Assembly (NCBI GenBank): GCA_050247155.1
Contig: JBFWUS010000007.1
Span: 1-64,000, forward strand
From: Mesorhizobium_G sp050247155
Lineage (GTDB): Bacteria > Pseudomonadota > Alphaproteobacteria > Rhizobiales > Rhizobiaceae
Direction: 5' to 3'
DNA length: 64,000 bases
The position numbers and the translations under genes were made by a program. Numbering within the stretch: the stretch's first letter is position 1; each line of letters opens with the position of its first letter. Below are positions 49,827 to 58,623 of the stretch, piece by piece. Under the pieces are notes generated by a model, which searched no databases, was not told the DNA's origin, and was given only the letters and a program-made list of their open reading frames with translations.

Positions 49827-50623
49827 TTGTCGTTGGTCGACATCGCGCCGAGCAGTTTCGGTAAGTCGCCGAAGCGCGCGACGAGGCTGAAGATTACCGC
49901 CGCCGTCACCACGAACAGGATCGTCACCGACGCCATGGTCGGCGTGTAGCCGTAGCGCAGCGCGTTGAAAATCTTGATCGGCAGTGTCTCCACGGTGAAC
50001 CCGACGGTCATGTAGGCGACGATATATTCGTTCAGCGACAGCACGAAGGCGAAAGCGTAACCCGACACGACATAGGGCAGGATGAGCGGCAAGACGACAG
50101 TGCGGAACACCGTGCGGTCATCCGCGCCAAGCGTCGATGCCGCCTCGACCAGAGAGCGGTCGATGGCGGAGAACCCCAGCGACAGCGTCACCAGCGGCAG
50201 CGTGACGAAAAAGATCGCGTGGCTGACGACGGCCGTCCAGGGTTGGCCGTAAAAGCCGATCGTCGCCCAGAACGTCAGTAGGCCGAGCGCCGTGATGACC
50301 GGTGGCAGCGTGAACGGAGCGATGCCCAAGAGCTGAAAAATGTTCGCCCACGGCGCGTGCCGACGCCACAGGAACCAGGCCAGTGGCAAGGCGATGGCAA
50401 CAGCCAGCGCCGCCGACAACAGGGCCAGCGTGACGGAAGCGAACAGCGCGTTGCGCCACTCGGGATTGAGAAAGATCTCGCCATACCAGCCGAGCGAAAA
50501 GCCTTGTGGCGGGAAGGCCAGCGTCTGCTTTTCGTTGACCGAGACGCCAGCCACGACAATCAGCGGCAGCGCAAGGAAAAGGCCGATCGCGGCGAAGAAG
50601 AGATTGCGCAGTGCATTGCTCAT
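49823..50623 (-). CDS. ABC transporter permease (PotC type)
   Basis: A 266-residue permease with about six helices and the EAA-type loop DRSLVEAASTLGADDRTVFRTVVLPLILP. Sequence type is that of spermidine/putrescine or related importers (PotC/PotI). It overlaps the upstream permease gene by 4 nt and the nitrilase gene by 4 nt. Confidence 0.9.
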   Translation of the reverse strand: MSNALRNLFFAAIGLFLALPLIVVAGVSVNEKQTLAFPPQGFSLGWYGEIFLNPEWRNALFASVTLALLSAALAVAIALPLAWFLWRRHAPWANIFQLLGIAPFTLPPVITALGLLTFWATIGFYGQPWTAVVSHAIFFVTLPLVTLSLGFSAIDRSLVEAASTLGADDRTVFRTVVLPLILPYVVSGYAFAFVLSLNEYIVAYMTVGFTVETLPIKIFNALRYGYTPTMASVTILFVVTAAVIFSLVARFGDLPKLLGAMSTNDK

Positions 50624-51474
50624 GCCGCCTCTCCCTTGCGTCCCGCAATCACGGTCAGCGCGACCAGAGCTAGCGTGACCAGAACCAGGAACACCGCCAT
50701 CGCTGCCGCGAACGGCATGTTGGACTGGTAGATGGCTTGGTCGGTAATCAGCACCGACAGCGTCCAGTGTTGTGGCCTACCGAGCAGTTGCGGCAGCAGG
50801 TAGGAACCCAGCGCGAAGATGAAGACCATGATCAGCGTCGCCACGATCGTGTTGCGCAGGGCCGGCACGACGACGGTGAAAAATGACTTGATCGGCGAGG
50901 CGCCAAGAGTACGTGCGGCTTCGGTCAGAGTCGGGTCGAGCCGCACCAGCGCCGGATAAAGCACCAGAACCGTATAGGGGAAAGCCTGATAGACCATGCC
51001 CGTCAACACCGCGCCAGCACTCGGTGTCAGCGCGACGGCCTGCTCCATCAAGCCGAGCGAGACGAAGAGGTTGGTGATGCCGGCGGTGCGGGAAAACAGC
51101 GTCGACCATGCAAAACCGATGATCACTTCGGAGAGCGACAGGATCGAAAGCAGTGCGACCAGCCAGACTATCTGCGCGCGGCGGGCCATACGGGTCAGAA
51201 GGTAGGTGAAGGGTAGCGCGAGCACGACGCAGCAGATGGCGACGACGATCGCCAGCAGCAAAGAAAACCCCAGCACGCTGCCGAAGAATGTCGATAGGAA
51301 GCGCGCGTAATTGTCGAACACAAAGTCCGGCGTGTAGAATCCGCCCTGCTGGCGTTTGAAGAAGCTGACCGCGATCATCGTGCCGAATGGCATGACGAAG
51401 AAGATGACCAGCATCGCCGCCGGGAAGAACAGCGGTCCATAGTCACTCAGTGTTTGTGGCCGTTCGCGTCTCAT
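50620..51474 (-). CDS. ABC transporter permease (PotB type)
   Basis: A 284-residue permease with about six helices. EAA-type loop LDPTLTEAARTLGASPIKSFFTVVVPAL. It pairs with the PotC-type permease downstream. I choose the ATG at 51474; an in-frame TTG at 51510 would extend into the palindromic repeat that separates it from the ATPase gene. Confidence 0.88.
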   Translation of the reverse strand: MRRERPQTLSDYGPLFFPAAMLVIFFVMPFGTMIAVSFFKRQQGGFYTPDFVFDNYARFLSTFFGSVLGFSLLLAIVVAICCVVLALPFTYLLTRMARRAQIVWLVALLSILSLSEVIIGFAWSTLFSRTAGITNLFVSLGLMEQAVALTPSAGAVLTGMVYQAFPYTVLVLYPALVRLDPTLTEAARTLGASPIKSFFTVVVPALRNTIVATLIMVFIFALGSYLLPQLLGRPQHWTLSVLITDQAIYQSNMPFAAAMAVFLVLVTLALVALTVIAGRKGEAA

Positions 51475-51512
51475 AGGCGCACGCCCCACATCATACGCTT
51501 GCGACGACAAAC

Positions 51513-51610
51513 ACCCCCACCCTTAACCCCTTTCCACAAGGGGGAGGGGGACTTGGCGGCAGCGCTGGCGAATTCCCCTCCCCCTTGTGGGGAGGGGTTA
51601 GGGGTGGGGA
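51513..51610. repeat. Palindromic C/G-rich intergenic repeat inside an ABC operon
   Basis: Two arms of about 37 bp (51513-51551 and 51574-51610) are near-perfect inverted copies: ACCCCTTTCCACAAGGGGGA faces TCCCCCTTGTGGGGAGGGGT, and CCCACCCTTAACCCC faces GGGGTTAGGGGTGGG. The spacer is about 22 bp and includes GGCAGCGCTGGCG. It lies between the ATPase and permease genes on the same strand, so the transcript would form a long hairpin. Similar C/G-rich palindromes recur in rhizobial genomes (RIME-like; recalled, not searched). It may lower permease expression or stabilise the upstream ATPase mRNA. Confidence 0.85.
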
Positions 51611-51631
51611 TAGAAAGACAGAGTTCGCGTC

Positions 51632-52666
51632 TCATTTTTTGAGCACCACGCAGTCCTTGTCGGTGAGAGCAATGCCCACCTTTTGGCCGACTGAAACGTC
51701 TGGCCGTTCGCGCGGCGTCGAGACGGCGATCAGTTGCTGGTCGCCGACCGCAACGAAGGTCTCAATCGTGCCGCCGAGATCACGGACGAAGCTCACGGTT
51801 CCCGTCAGGATGCCGGGCTTCGGCGCTGTCAGATGCAGGTCTTCCGGTCGGATGGAAAGCATTGCTTTCGCTGTGCCGACCGGCAGCGTCAAGCCCGCGA
51901 TTGATTGGCCAAGCACCATGACTTGCCCACCGTCCTGCCTGGCCTCAACCAGATTGGTCTGGCCGATGAAATCGGCGACAAAACTGTCGGCCGGCCTGCG
52001 ATAAATTTCGATTGGCGACGCAGCCTGACGAATCTCGCCGCCGCTCATCACCACCACCGTATCGGCCATGGTCATCGCCTCGCGCTGATCGTGCGTGACG
52101 ACGATCGTTGTGATGCCGAGCTTCTGCTGTAGTTGGCGCAACTCCACCTGCATGGCCTCGCGCAGCTTGGCGTCGAGCGCCGACAACGGCTCGTCGAGCA
52201 GGAAAAGCTTTGGCGAAATCGAAAGCGCCCGCGCAATGGCGACACGCTGACGCTGGCCGCCCGAGAGCTTCGACACCGGCCGGTCAGCATAGCCGGGCAA
52301 ATGAATCATCGCCAGAAGCTCGTCGACGCGCTTCGCCTGTTCTTCCTTGGGACGTCGGCGAATGCGCAAAGGATAGGCGATGTTCTCGCCGACCGTCAGA
52401 TGTGGGAACAGCGCGAGTGACTGGAACACCATGCCGAGTTCGCGCTGATGCGTCGGCACGTTGGTGATGTCCTGCCCATCGAGCGCGATCTTGCCGGAAC
52501 TCGGCAGGTCAAGTCCGGCTATCATGCGCAGCAACGTTGTCTTGCCGCAGCCCGACGGACCGAGCAGGCAGACGAAAGTGCCATGCGGCACAGTCAGATC
52601 GACATTGTTGACCGCACGAAAGGAGCCGAACTCCTTGACTACGTTCTGAAGCGCAAGCCCCGACAT
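51632..52666 (-). CDS. ABC transporter ATP-binding protein (PotA type)
   Basis: A 344-residue ATPase. Walker A LLGPSGCGKTTLLRMIAGL, Q-loop MVFQSLALFPHLTVGEN, signature LSGGQRQRVAIARALSISP, Walker B LFLLDEPLSALDAKLRE and H-loop VTHDQREAMTMAD are intact, followed by a TOBE domain. GGAAGG precedes the ATG at 52666; an in-frame ATG at 52708 is less well placed. It powers the PotB/PotC-type permeases downstream, after the palindromic repeat. Confidence 0.94.
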   Translation of the reverse strand: MSGLALQNVVKEFGSFRAVNNVDLTVPHGTFVCLLGPSGCGKTTLLRMIAGLDLPSSGKIALDGQDITNVPTHQRELGMVFQSLALFPHLTVGENIAYPLRIRRRPKEEQAKRVDELLAMIHLPGYADRPVSKLSGGQRQRVAIARALSISPKLFLLDEPLSALDAKLREAMQVELRQLQQKLGITTIVVTHDQREAMTMADTVVVMSGGEIRQAASPIEIYRRPADSFVADFIGQTNLVEARQDGGQVMVLGQSIAGLTLPVGTAKAMLSIRPEDLHLTAPKPGILTGTVSFVRDLGGTIETFVAVGDQQLIAVSTPRERPDVSVGQKVGIALTDKDCVVLKK

Positions 52667-52735
52667 CTGTACCTTCCAAAAAATCCAGAGGAGCCTGTCC
52701 CGCTCCATCCACGGGACAGGGTCGGACGACCGCCG

Positions 52736-53815
52736 TTATCCGGCGATCATCTCCGTCCATTTCTCGTTCAACCAGTCGGCCTTGGTCGTATAAAGATCGT
52801 AGCGCGGGATGATCGGTTCGATGTCGGACGAAACCGCGGCGAACTCCTTATCGGTCAGGTCTGTCGTCTCACGCTTGACGGTTGGCGCGGTGCCGACCTT
52901 GCGCGACAGGATCGCCTGGATCGACGGCTGTGACATGTAGTCGATGAAGATGTGCGCTTCCTCGCCCTTTTGCGAGGCGCGCGACAGAGCCCAGCAGCCG
53001 GAATCCTGGATGCCGCCTTCCTTGGGGAAGGTCGAGCGCACCGGCTGGCCGTCGGCCGCCGCAAGGCCGGTCACGTCGTGATAATATTGCCCCATCGGGA
53101 TTTCGCCGGACTTCAGCGCCTGCTCGAACTGCGCTTCGTCGCGATACCAAAGGCGGACATTCGGCTTCAATTCGGCGAGCTTTTCGAGCGCCTTGAGGAT
53201 GCCCTCTTCGGTATCCAGCGCATTGGTGCCGCCCATGAAGGTTTTCGCCGTGACCTCCAGCAAGAAGGAGTTGGAGACCAGCGCCAGCAGACCGAGCTTG
53301 TCGGCGTTCGCCGGATCCCAGAAGGCTTGCCACGAGGTCGGCGCTTCCTTGTACGCGTCCGTGTTAGTGACCAGCGTGATGTACCAGGACACCGCGCCGA
53401 CGCCGGCGACTCGGCCGTCCGGATACTTGTTGATGAAGCGGTCGAGCAGGCTGCCCGCATTCTTGATCCTGGCCATGTCGATCGGCGTCCAAAGGTCGGT
53501 CGACTGACCTTTCAGCATCGCCACTTGGCTCATCATCGAAACGTCGGCCGGAGCCTGATTCGCGCGCGCTGCCTGCTCGAGTTGGACCAGCCATGCCTCG
53601 CCAGTCGGCTCGGCGATCGACTCGACGGCGATGCCGGTGGCCTTGGTGAATTCCGGAAAGATGTTCTTGTCGAACGAGTCTTTGAAATAGCCGCCATAGA
53701 CCCCGACCTTCAGCGATTTATCCTGCGCGCGAAGCACGGACGGCATGGCAAGCAGTGAAACGCCTGCGACGCCGGCGCCGAGCACAGCACGGCGATTGAT
53801 CCTCATCGTTGTCAT
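52736..53815 (-). CDS. ABC transporter solute-binding protein (PotD/PotF type)
   Basis: A 359-residue periplasmic binding protein. N-terminus NRRAVLGAGVAGVSLLAMPS followed by VLRAQ has a twin-arginine look, so Tat export is possible. Then SLKVGVYGGYFKDSFDKNIFPEFTKATGI is typical of the spermidine/putrescine-type binding proteins, which also include thiamine and opine binders. AGGAGA precedes the ATG. It is first in the order binding protein, ATPase, permease, permease, nitrilase. The ligand is probably a cationic amine or related compound, not certain. Confidence 0.88.
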   Translation of the reverse strand: MTTMRINRRAVLGAGVAGVSLLAMPSVLRAQDKSLKVGVYGGYFKDSFDKNIFPEFTKATGIAVESIAEPTGEAWLVQLEQAARANQAPADVSMMSQVAMLKGQSTDLWTPIDMARIKNAGSLLDRFINKYPDGRVAGVGAVSWYITLVTNTDAYKEAPTSWQAFWDPANADKLGLLALVSNSFLLEVTAKTFMGGTNALDTEEGILKALEKLAELKPNVRLWYRDEAQFEQALKSGEIPMGQYYHDVTGLAAADGQPVRSTFPKEGGIQDSGCWALSRASQKGEEAHIFIDYMSQPSIQAILSRKVGTAPTVKRETTDLTDKEFAAVSSDIEPIIPRYDLYTTKADWLNEKWTEMIAG

Positions 53816-53864
53816 TGTTCTTCTCCTGATTGTGCGGCCTGGCCGCGTTCCCTGTTGTTATCGG

Positions 53865-54512
53865 TCATCCATGGGCCGCCCGCCTCTCGAGCATGCGGGC
53901 ATATTGCGTCAGTGGGTAGCAGAGCACAAAGAAGATCAACGCCACGAGACCATAGACCGTGAAAGGTTCGAACGTGGCGTTGTTGATGGCGTTCGCCGTC
54001 TTCAGCAGTTCATTGAAGCCGATGATCGACGTCAGCGCCGTTTGCTTGACGAGTTGCACCATGAACCCAACCGCGGCCGGCCGCGTGATGGCGAATGCCT
54101 GGGGCAGGATGACCAGCCGCAGCTCCTGAAATCGATGCAGCCCGAGGCTGGCGCCGGCATCCCATTGGCCGCGCGGCAGCGCTTGGACACCGGCGCGCCA
54201 GATGTCGGCAAGATAGGCGCTGGCGTAGAATGTCAGGCCGAGCAGCGCCGCTGTCCAGGCTTCGATGCGGAAGCCCAGCATCGGCAAGCCGAAGAACATC
54301 AGAAAGAGCTGCATCAGCAGCGGCGTGCCCTGGAAGAGGGTGATGTAGCCTATGGCCAGGCGCTGAACCCAGTTTCGAGTTGCGATGCGCGCCATAAGGA
54401 TCGCGACGCCCACCAACGCACCGAGCGCGAGCGCGGCAACAGCCAGCACAACCGTCCACCGTGTCGCCAGAAGCAGATTGCGGACGATATCCCAGAAGGT
54501 GAACTCGATCAT
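53865..54512 (-). CDS. Polar amino-acid ABC transporter permease
   Basis: A 215-residue HisM/GlnP-type permease with about five helices and the coupling motif LPRGQWDAGASLGLHRFQELRLVILPQAF. It overlaps the upstream permease gene by 4 nt. Together with the gene at 54509-55177 it should form the membrane pair of an amino-acid importer. Confidence 0.9.
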   Translation of the reverse strand: MIEFTFWDIVRNLLLATRWTVVLAVAALALGALVGVAILMARIATRNWVQRLAIGYITLFQGTPLLMQLFLMFFGLPMLGFRIEAWTAALLGLTFYASAYLADIWRAGVQALPRGQWDAGASLGLHRFQELRLVILPQAFAITRPAAVGFMVQLVKQTALTSIIGFNELLKTANAINNATFEPFTVYGLVALIFFVLCYPLTQYARMLERRAAHG

Positions 54513-55177
54513 GACACCCCCGCACCCAGGATACGGCGGCCACCGGCGACGAAGAGCTTGCGCAGAGCGATTGTCATTCCAAGATAGACCAAGGTTATGA
54601 CCAGATAGGTCTCGAACGAACGGAACGTACGCGCTTGAAGGAGATCGGCTTCGTGCGCCAGTTCGCGCACAGCGATCTGAGAGACCACAGCCGATTCCAG
54701 CATCATGATGACGACCTGGCTGGTGAGCGCTGGGTAGATGATCTTGAGGGCCTGCGGCAGCACGATCTTGACGAAAGTCTGGATTGGCCGCAGGCCGAGC
54801 GCCATTGCTGCTTCCGTCTGGCCGCGCGGCACGGCGTCCAGACCGGCGCCGACGATGGCAATTGTATAGGCCGCCATGTTGAGCGTCATCGCCAGGACCG
54901 CCGCCGCCAGAGGATCGAGCCTAACGCCTAGCGCCGGCAGGCCGAAGAAGATGAAGAACAACTGCACCAGAAACGGCGTGTTGCGCATCACCTCGACATA
55001 GGCCGCGATGGCCCAGCGCAATGCCGGCCAGCGGCTTCGGCCTGCCGCCGCGCCGGCGATGCTCAAGGCAATGCCGACGACGGTGGTGCAGGTGATCAGA
55101 AGCAGCGTCATTGCCGCGCCGTGCGCGATCGCTCCCAGCGCCCCTGGCAGCCAGGCAAAACTCAGACCGGACGCCAT
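54509..55177 (-). CDS. Polar amino-acid ABC transporter permease
   Basis: A 222-residue HisQ/GlnP-type permease with the coupling motif VPRGQTEAAMALGLRPIQTFVKIVLPQAL. It follows the binding-protein gene after 22 bp and overlaps the next permease by 4 nt. No ATPase gene of the amino-acid type lies in this cluster, so the importer must borrow one encoded elsewhere. Confidence 0.9.
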   Translation of the reverse strand: MASGLSFAWLPGALGAIAHGAAMTLLLITCTTVVGIALSIAGAAAGRSRWPALRWAIAAYVEVMRNTPFLVQLFFIFFGLPALGVRLDPLAAAVLAMTLNMAAYTIAIVGAGLDAVPRGQTEAAMALGLRPIQTFVKIVLPQALKIIYPALTSQVVIMMLESAVVSQIAVRELAHEADLLQARTFRSFETYLVITLVYLGMTIALRKLFVAGGRRILGAGVS

Positions 55178-55199
55178 TTGCTTGGCTCCCTTCGGACGA

Positions 55200-55994
55200 T
55201 TAGTCCTTCAGATTGTCGGGGTTGAGCGGCGTCTTCAGCCAGTTCTCTGAGCTTGCGTTCAACGCGCCGTCGGTCAGCATCTTGGCAACCGTGTCATTGA
55301 CGCTCTGTTTCAGGCGATCCTCGCCCTTGTTAAGCCCGATGTGGGACGGGGACGTCAGCAACTGAAATTTCTGCTCCGGCTTGAGCGCTTCCTGACGCGC
55401 CAGAACCTGCGCGCCGACATCGTTGCCGACGACCATCAACTGCGTCTGGCCTGAAATGAACGCCTGGATGACGGCATTATAGTTGTCGAAGCGCTGGATC
55501 GTCGCCGATGCAGGCGCAGCTTCCGTCAACGACGTGTCTTCGAGTGTGCCGCGGTTGACCGCGATCGTCTTGTCGGCAAGGTCTTCCTTGCCCTTCACAC
55601 TAAGCTCCGCCGGTCCGATGACGGCGATGTAGTATGGCGCGTAGGCTGCGGCGAAGTCGATGACCTCGGCACGCTCCTTAGAAAAGCCGACGCTCATCAG
55701 GATGTCGACGCGCTTGTCGTTCAGAAAGGGAATCCGGTTCTGGCCGGTGACGCTGACCAAGTTCAGCTTGACGCCGAGATCCGCGGCGATCTTCTCCGCA
55801 ACGTCGACATCATAGCCCTTGATGCTCATGTCGGCGCTCGCCGACGAAAAGGGCGGGAAGTCCGAGAAGATGCCGACATTGAGCTGGCCGGCCGCCTTGA
55901 TGTCGTCGACGGCATCGGCTTGAGCCGCGATGGTCGCTGCTCCCAGCAACAGGGCCGCTGAAAGCATGGTCTTGAATGTCATGCGGTAGTTCAT
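55200..55994 (-). CDS. Amino-acid ABC transporter solute-binding protein
   Basis: A 264-residue family 3 binding protein. Signal peptide about 1-27 (MLSAALLLGAATIAAQADA), then AGQLNVGIFSDFPPFSSASADMSIKGYDVDVAEKIAADLGVKLNLV, the standard first lobe. GAGGGG precedes the ATG. It probably binds a polar or cationic amino acid; the nearby agmatinase-family gene suggests arginine-like or guanidino compounds (inference). It is 45 bp downstream of that gene and may share its mRNA. Confidence 0.9.
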   Translation of the reverse strand: MNYRMTFKTMLSAALLLGAATIAAQADAVDDIKAAGQLNVGIFSDFPPFSSASADMSIKGYDVDVAEKIAADLGVKLNLVSVTGQNRIPFLNDKRVDILMSVGFSKERAEVIDFAAAYAPYYIAVIGPAELSVKGKEDLADKTIAVNRGTLEDTSLTEAAPASATIQRFDNYNAVIQAFISGQTQLMVVGNDVGAQVLARQEALKPEQKFQLLTSPSHIGLNKGEDRLKQSVNDTVAKMLTDGALNASSENWLKTPLNPDNLKD

Positions 55995-56039
55995 TTTTTA
56001 TCCCCTCTTTGGTTTTTGAACGAACGCTTGCTCTGGCAA

Positions 56040-57095
56040 TCACGCCTTCGCGAGTGCTGGGCTGAACACCATCAGGCTTAGTATTTCGAAGAGCATCTGC
56101 GCGCCGGCATGCGCGGTATTGGTCGTGGCGTCGTATTGTGGCGCGACCTCCACGACATCGCCGCCCACAAGGTTGACGCCCTTGAAACCACGCACCAGTT
56201 CCAGCGCTTCGCGGGTCGTCAGGCCACCGATTTCCGGCGTGCCGGTGCCCGGCGCAAACGCCGGATCGAGACTGTCGATATCGAAGGAAAGATAGGTCGG
56301 GCCGTCGCCGACGATCGCTTTTGCTTTCTCGATGATCGCCGGGATGCCTAGTCCGGAAATCTCCTCGGCATGGATCACAGTCATGCCGGACTCGTAGGAG
56401 AATTCCCACAGATATTCCGCCGAGCCACGGATGCCGATCTGCACGACACGGGTCGGATCCAGCACGCCGTCCAGCGCCGCGTTGCGGAACGGCCCGCCAT
56501 GATGGAATTTCGTCAGGTCGTAAGCGCCGCCGGTGTCGCAATGCGCGTCGATATGGATCATGCCGACGGGCTGCTTCTTGCCGACCGCTTTCAGGATCGG
56601 ATGGGTGATCGAGTGATCGCCGCCGACCGACAACGGCAGTACGCCAGCCTCGACGATCTGGCCGATGCGCTTTTCGATATCGTCATGCGACAACTCCAGC
56701 CGGTAGCGACTCTGGAAGGCCACATCGCCGATATCCGCGACACGCAGTTCCTGCACCGGCGTGCAGCCGAGAACATGATTGTAGGGACCGATGCGCTCGA
56801 TGGTGCGCAACGCACGCGGGCCGAAGCGTGAGCCGGTGCGGTTGGTGACGCCGAGGTCCATCGGCACGCCGACGATCGCCACCTGGAGATTGCCGAAATC
56901 GGGATTGTCGTTGTCGACGGGCATATGAGGAGCCGAAAGAAAGGTCGGCATGCCCGCATAGGGCGCGAGACGCGTGCCGCTCTTGTCAAAGATCTTCTCG
57001 GCGACCTTGCGGAAAGTCGGGTCGAACAGCTCGCCGCCATGGCTTTCACCATATTTGGCCTTCAGCGCAGCAAGCTTGGCTTCATTCCAGGACAT
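56040..57095 (-). CDS. Agmatinase-family ureohydrolase (agmatinase/guanidinobutyrase type)
   Basis: A 351-residue Mn-dependent ureohydrolase that should release urea from agmatine or a related guanidino acid. Metal ligands are visible: GGDHS with His161, DAHCDTG with Asp183, His185 and Asp187, and FDIDSLDPAFAPGTGTPEIGG with Asp272 and Asp274. An N-terminal extension of about 65 residues (WNEAKLAALKAKYGE...) precedes the core, as in agmatinases and guanidinobutyrases of rhizobia. I start at 57095, with GAAGGG upstream, not at 57155. It is divergent from a LysR regulator and upstream of an amino-acid ABC importer. Which guanidino substrate is used is unknown. Confidence 0.92.
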   Translation of the reverse strand: MSWNEAKLAALKAKYGESHGGELFDPTFRKVAEKIFDKSGTRLAPYAGMPTFLSAPHMPVDNDNPDFGNLQVAIVGVPMDLGVTNRTGSRFGPRALRTIERIGPYNHVLGCTPVQELRVADIGDVAFQSRYRLELSHDDIEKRIGQIVEAGVLPLSVGGDHSITHPILKAVGKKQPVGMIHIDAHCDTGGAYDLTKFHHGGPFRNAALDGVLDPTRVVQIGIRGSAEYLWEFSYESGMTVIHAEEISGLGIPAIIEKAKAIVGDGPTYLSFDIDSLDPAFAPGTGTPEIGGLTTREALELVRGFKGVNLVGGDVVEVAPQYDATTNTAHAGAQMLFEILSLMVFSPALAKA

Positions 57096-57259
57096 GCACG
57101 GCCCTTCGCGATTCAAGAAAAAATCAGGACGGAGCGGCGCGCCAAGCGGCGGCAATTACCCGGCTCCCATCCGGCTTGTTCCCTGGGCCTTTGCGGCCTC
57201 TTTCCGATATTGAACGGCAAGCCCGCTGGAAAATCAAATGACATTAATATAGCGTTTCA

Positions 57260-57276
57260 TGTGAGATTTTCTCACA
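57260..57276. promoter_or_regulatory. Palindromic operator candidate, TGTGAGATTTTCTCACA
   Basis: A perfect 7-bp inverted repeat around a TTT centre, in the divergent gap between the agmatinase-family and LysR genes and 15 bp before the LysR start. It fits the T-N11-A symmetry of LysR-type sites. Binding by the product of 57291-58172 is inferred from position. Confidence 0.6.
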
Positions 57277-57290
57277 GAAGGGGTAGTCCC

Positions 57291-58172
57291 TTGCCCAGCC
57301 GCCTGCCGCCGCTCAACCCACTGCGCGCCTTCGAGGCCACGGCGCGCCGTGGTTCGGTGTCGGCCGCCGCGCGCGAGCTCAATGTCACGCATGGCGCGAT
57401 AAGCCATCAGATCCGCGCACTGGAACAATCACTTAACGTGACCCTGTTCGAACGCGGCGGCAAATGGCTGAAACTGACGCCGCAGGGTGCGCTGTTGATG
57501 CCTGTCGTTTCCAATGCCTTTTCCGAGATCGCGGCCGTCAAAGTAGCGATGACGCGACCGGCGACCAGCGGCGAACTCAAGCTGACCTGCGTGCCGGCGC
57601 TGGTGTCGCTCTGGCTCATCCCGCGCCTGCACGAGTTCACAGATCAGTATCCGGACGTCCGGCTGACGCTCATTGCTTCGAACGACCCTGCCGGCATCTA
57701 TGCGCCCGAAATCGATCTATGCGTGCTCTACGGCCACGGCAAATGGCAGAATTGCTGGTCAAGGCTTTGGAGCCGCATCGAACTCTTCCCCGTGGTCAGC
57801 CCGACGCTGATGAACAGGCGGCCCGTGCGCTCGGTCCGTGATCTGCGCGATCATGTGCTGCTGCATAGCGACGATGGAGCGGAATGGAACACCTGGCTGG
57901 CCGCGGCCGACGCAAGCAGCCTTCCGCGTGGCAGGCAATATGTGCTGAGCGACGCACATCTTTCGACGGAGGCGGCGATCCACAGTCAGGGCGTGGCGCT
58001 GGGCGATTCGATCACCTCGGCGCGCATGATCGCGCGCGGCGAACTGGTCGCGCCCTTCGATTTGACGGTGCCGGCCAACGACGCTTTTTATGTCGCATGC
58101 CGAAACGAGGTGCACGCTACACCGATCGTGCGCGTTTTCATCGACTGGCTCTACGCGGCGCTGGAAAGTTGA
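57291..58172 (+). CDS. LysR-family regulator (GcvA-like)
   Basis: A 293-residue regulator. I start at a TTG (57291) with AGAAGGGG upstream; no ATG stands before the conserved start LPPLNPLRAFEATARRGSVSAAARELNVTHGAISHQIRALE, which is the GcvA/AmpR-type helix-turn-helix. The effector domain follows from about 90 (LKLTCVPALVSLWLIPRLHEF). Longer in-frame readings upstream would overlap the divergent agmatinase gene. It most likely activates that gene and its transporter. Confidence 0.9.
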   Translation: MPSRLPPLNPLRAFEATARRGSVSAAARELNVTHGAISHQIRALEQSLNVTLFERGGKWLKLTPQGALLMPVVSNAFSEIAAVKVAMTRPATSGELKLTCVPALVSLWLIPRLHEFTDQYPDVRLTLIASNDPAGIYAPEIDLCVLYGHGKWQNCWSRLWSRIELFPVVSPTLMNRRPVRSVRDLRDHVLLHSDDGAEWNTWLAAADASSLPRGRQYVLSDAHLSTEAAIHSQGVALGDSITSARMIARGELVAPFDLTVPANDAFYVACRNEVHATPIVRVFIDWLYAALES

Positions 58173-58186
58173 GCGGTAGTCACGAA

Positions 58187-58211
58187 GCTCGGCTGGGCAT
58201 TATGACCGAGC
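58187..58211. terminator. Weak hairpin between convergent genes
   Basis: GCTCGG (58187-58192) pairs with CCGAGC (58206-58211) over a 13-nt loop, between the LysR stop and the end of the leftward small membrane-protein gene. It is a modest stem without a T-run; a termination role is only suggested by position. Confidence 0.3.
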
Positions 58212-58218
58212 GTGGAAA

Positions 58219-58623
58219 TCAAGACGTGTCGAGGCGTTGCGCCGGGCGGTCGCGCAGGCTGGCGGCATTGAGAGGCCGCTCTTGCGCGGACCGGGGCAGC
58301 GGCTGGTTCATCAGTTCCCAGACCGCACGCTCCTTCAGGATCAACAGCCGGCCGGCGGCCTCAGCCAAGCACAGCAACACAAGGATGGCTTGGTTGAGAT
58401 CATCAGGCGACGGCGAAAGATAGGTGCAGGGGGATAGATTGCTTTTTTCCGCCGAAAAGTCGTGCCGCTTCAAGGCTGGCGCTGGCGGAAAGAAAGTAAG
58501 CTGTCCCCGCAGTTCCCGCGACACCAGTCCGGTGCGGATGATGAGCAGGGCCATGACGACGAACATCAGGAAGACGCGCCACCGCGTCTCCTGTTGCTGT
58601 TCGTTCGCCGCCCTAAACTCCAT
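58219..58623 (-). CDS. Hypothetical single-span membrane protein
   Basis: A 134-residue protein I do not recognise. A short polar start (EFRAANEQQQETRW) is followed by one membrane helix (VFLMFVVMALLIIRTG), then a mostly soluble part with SPDDLNQAILVLLCLAEAAGRLLIL, which may be a second weakly hydrophobic helix. AAAGG lies before the ATG at 58623. It stands alone between the LysR and GMC genes, with a 251-bp upstream gap that contains an A/T-rich stretch (about 58720-58760) suitable for a promoter. Confidence 0.55.
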   Translation of the reverse strand: MEFRAANEQQQETRWRVFLMFVVMALLIIRTGLVSRELRGQLTFFPPAPALKRHDFSAEKSNLSPCTYLSPSPDDLNQAILVLLCLAEAAGRLLILKERAVWELMNQPLPRSAQERPLNAASLRDRPAQRLDTS

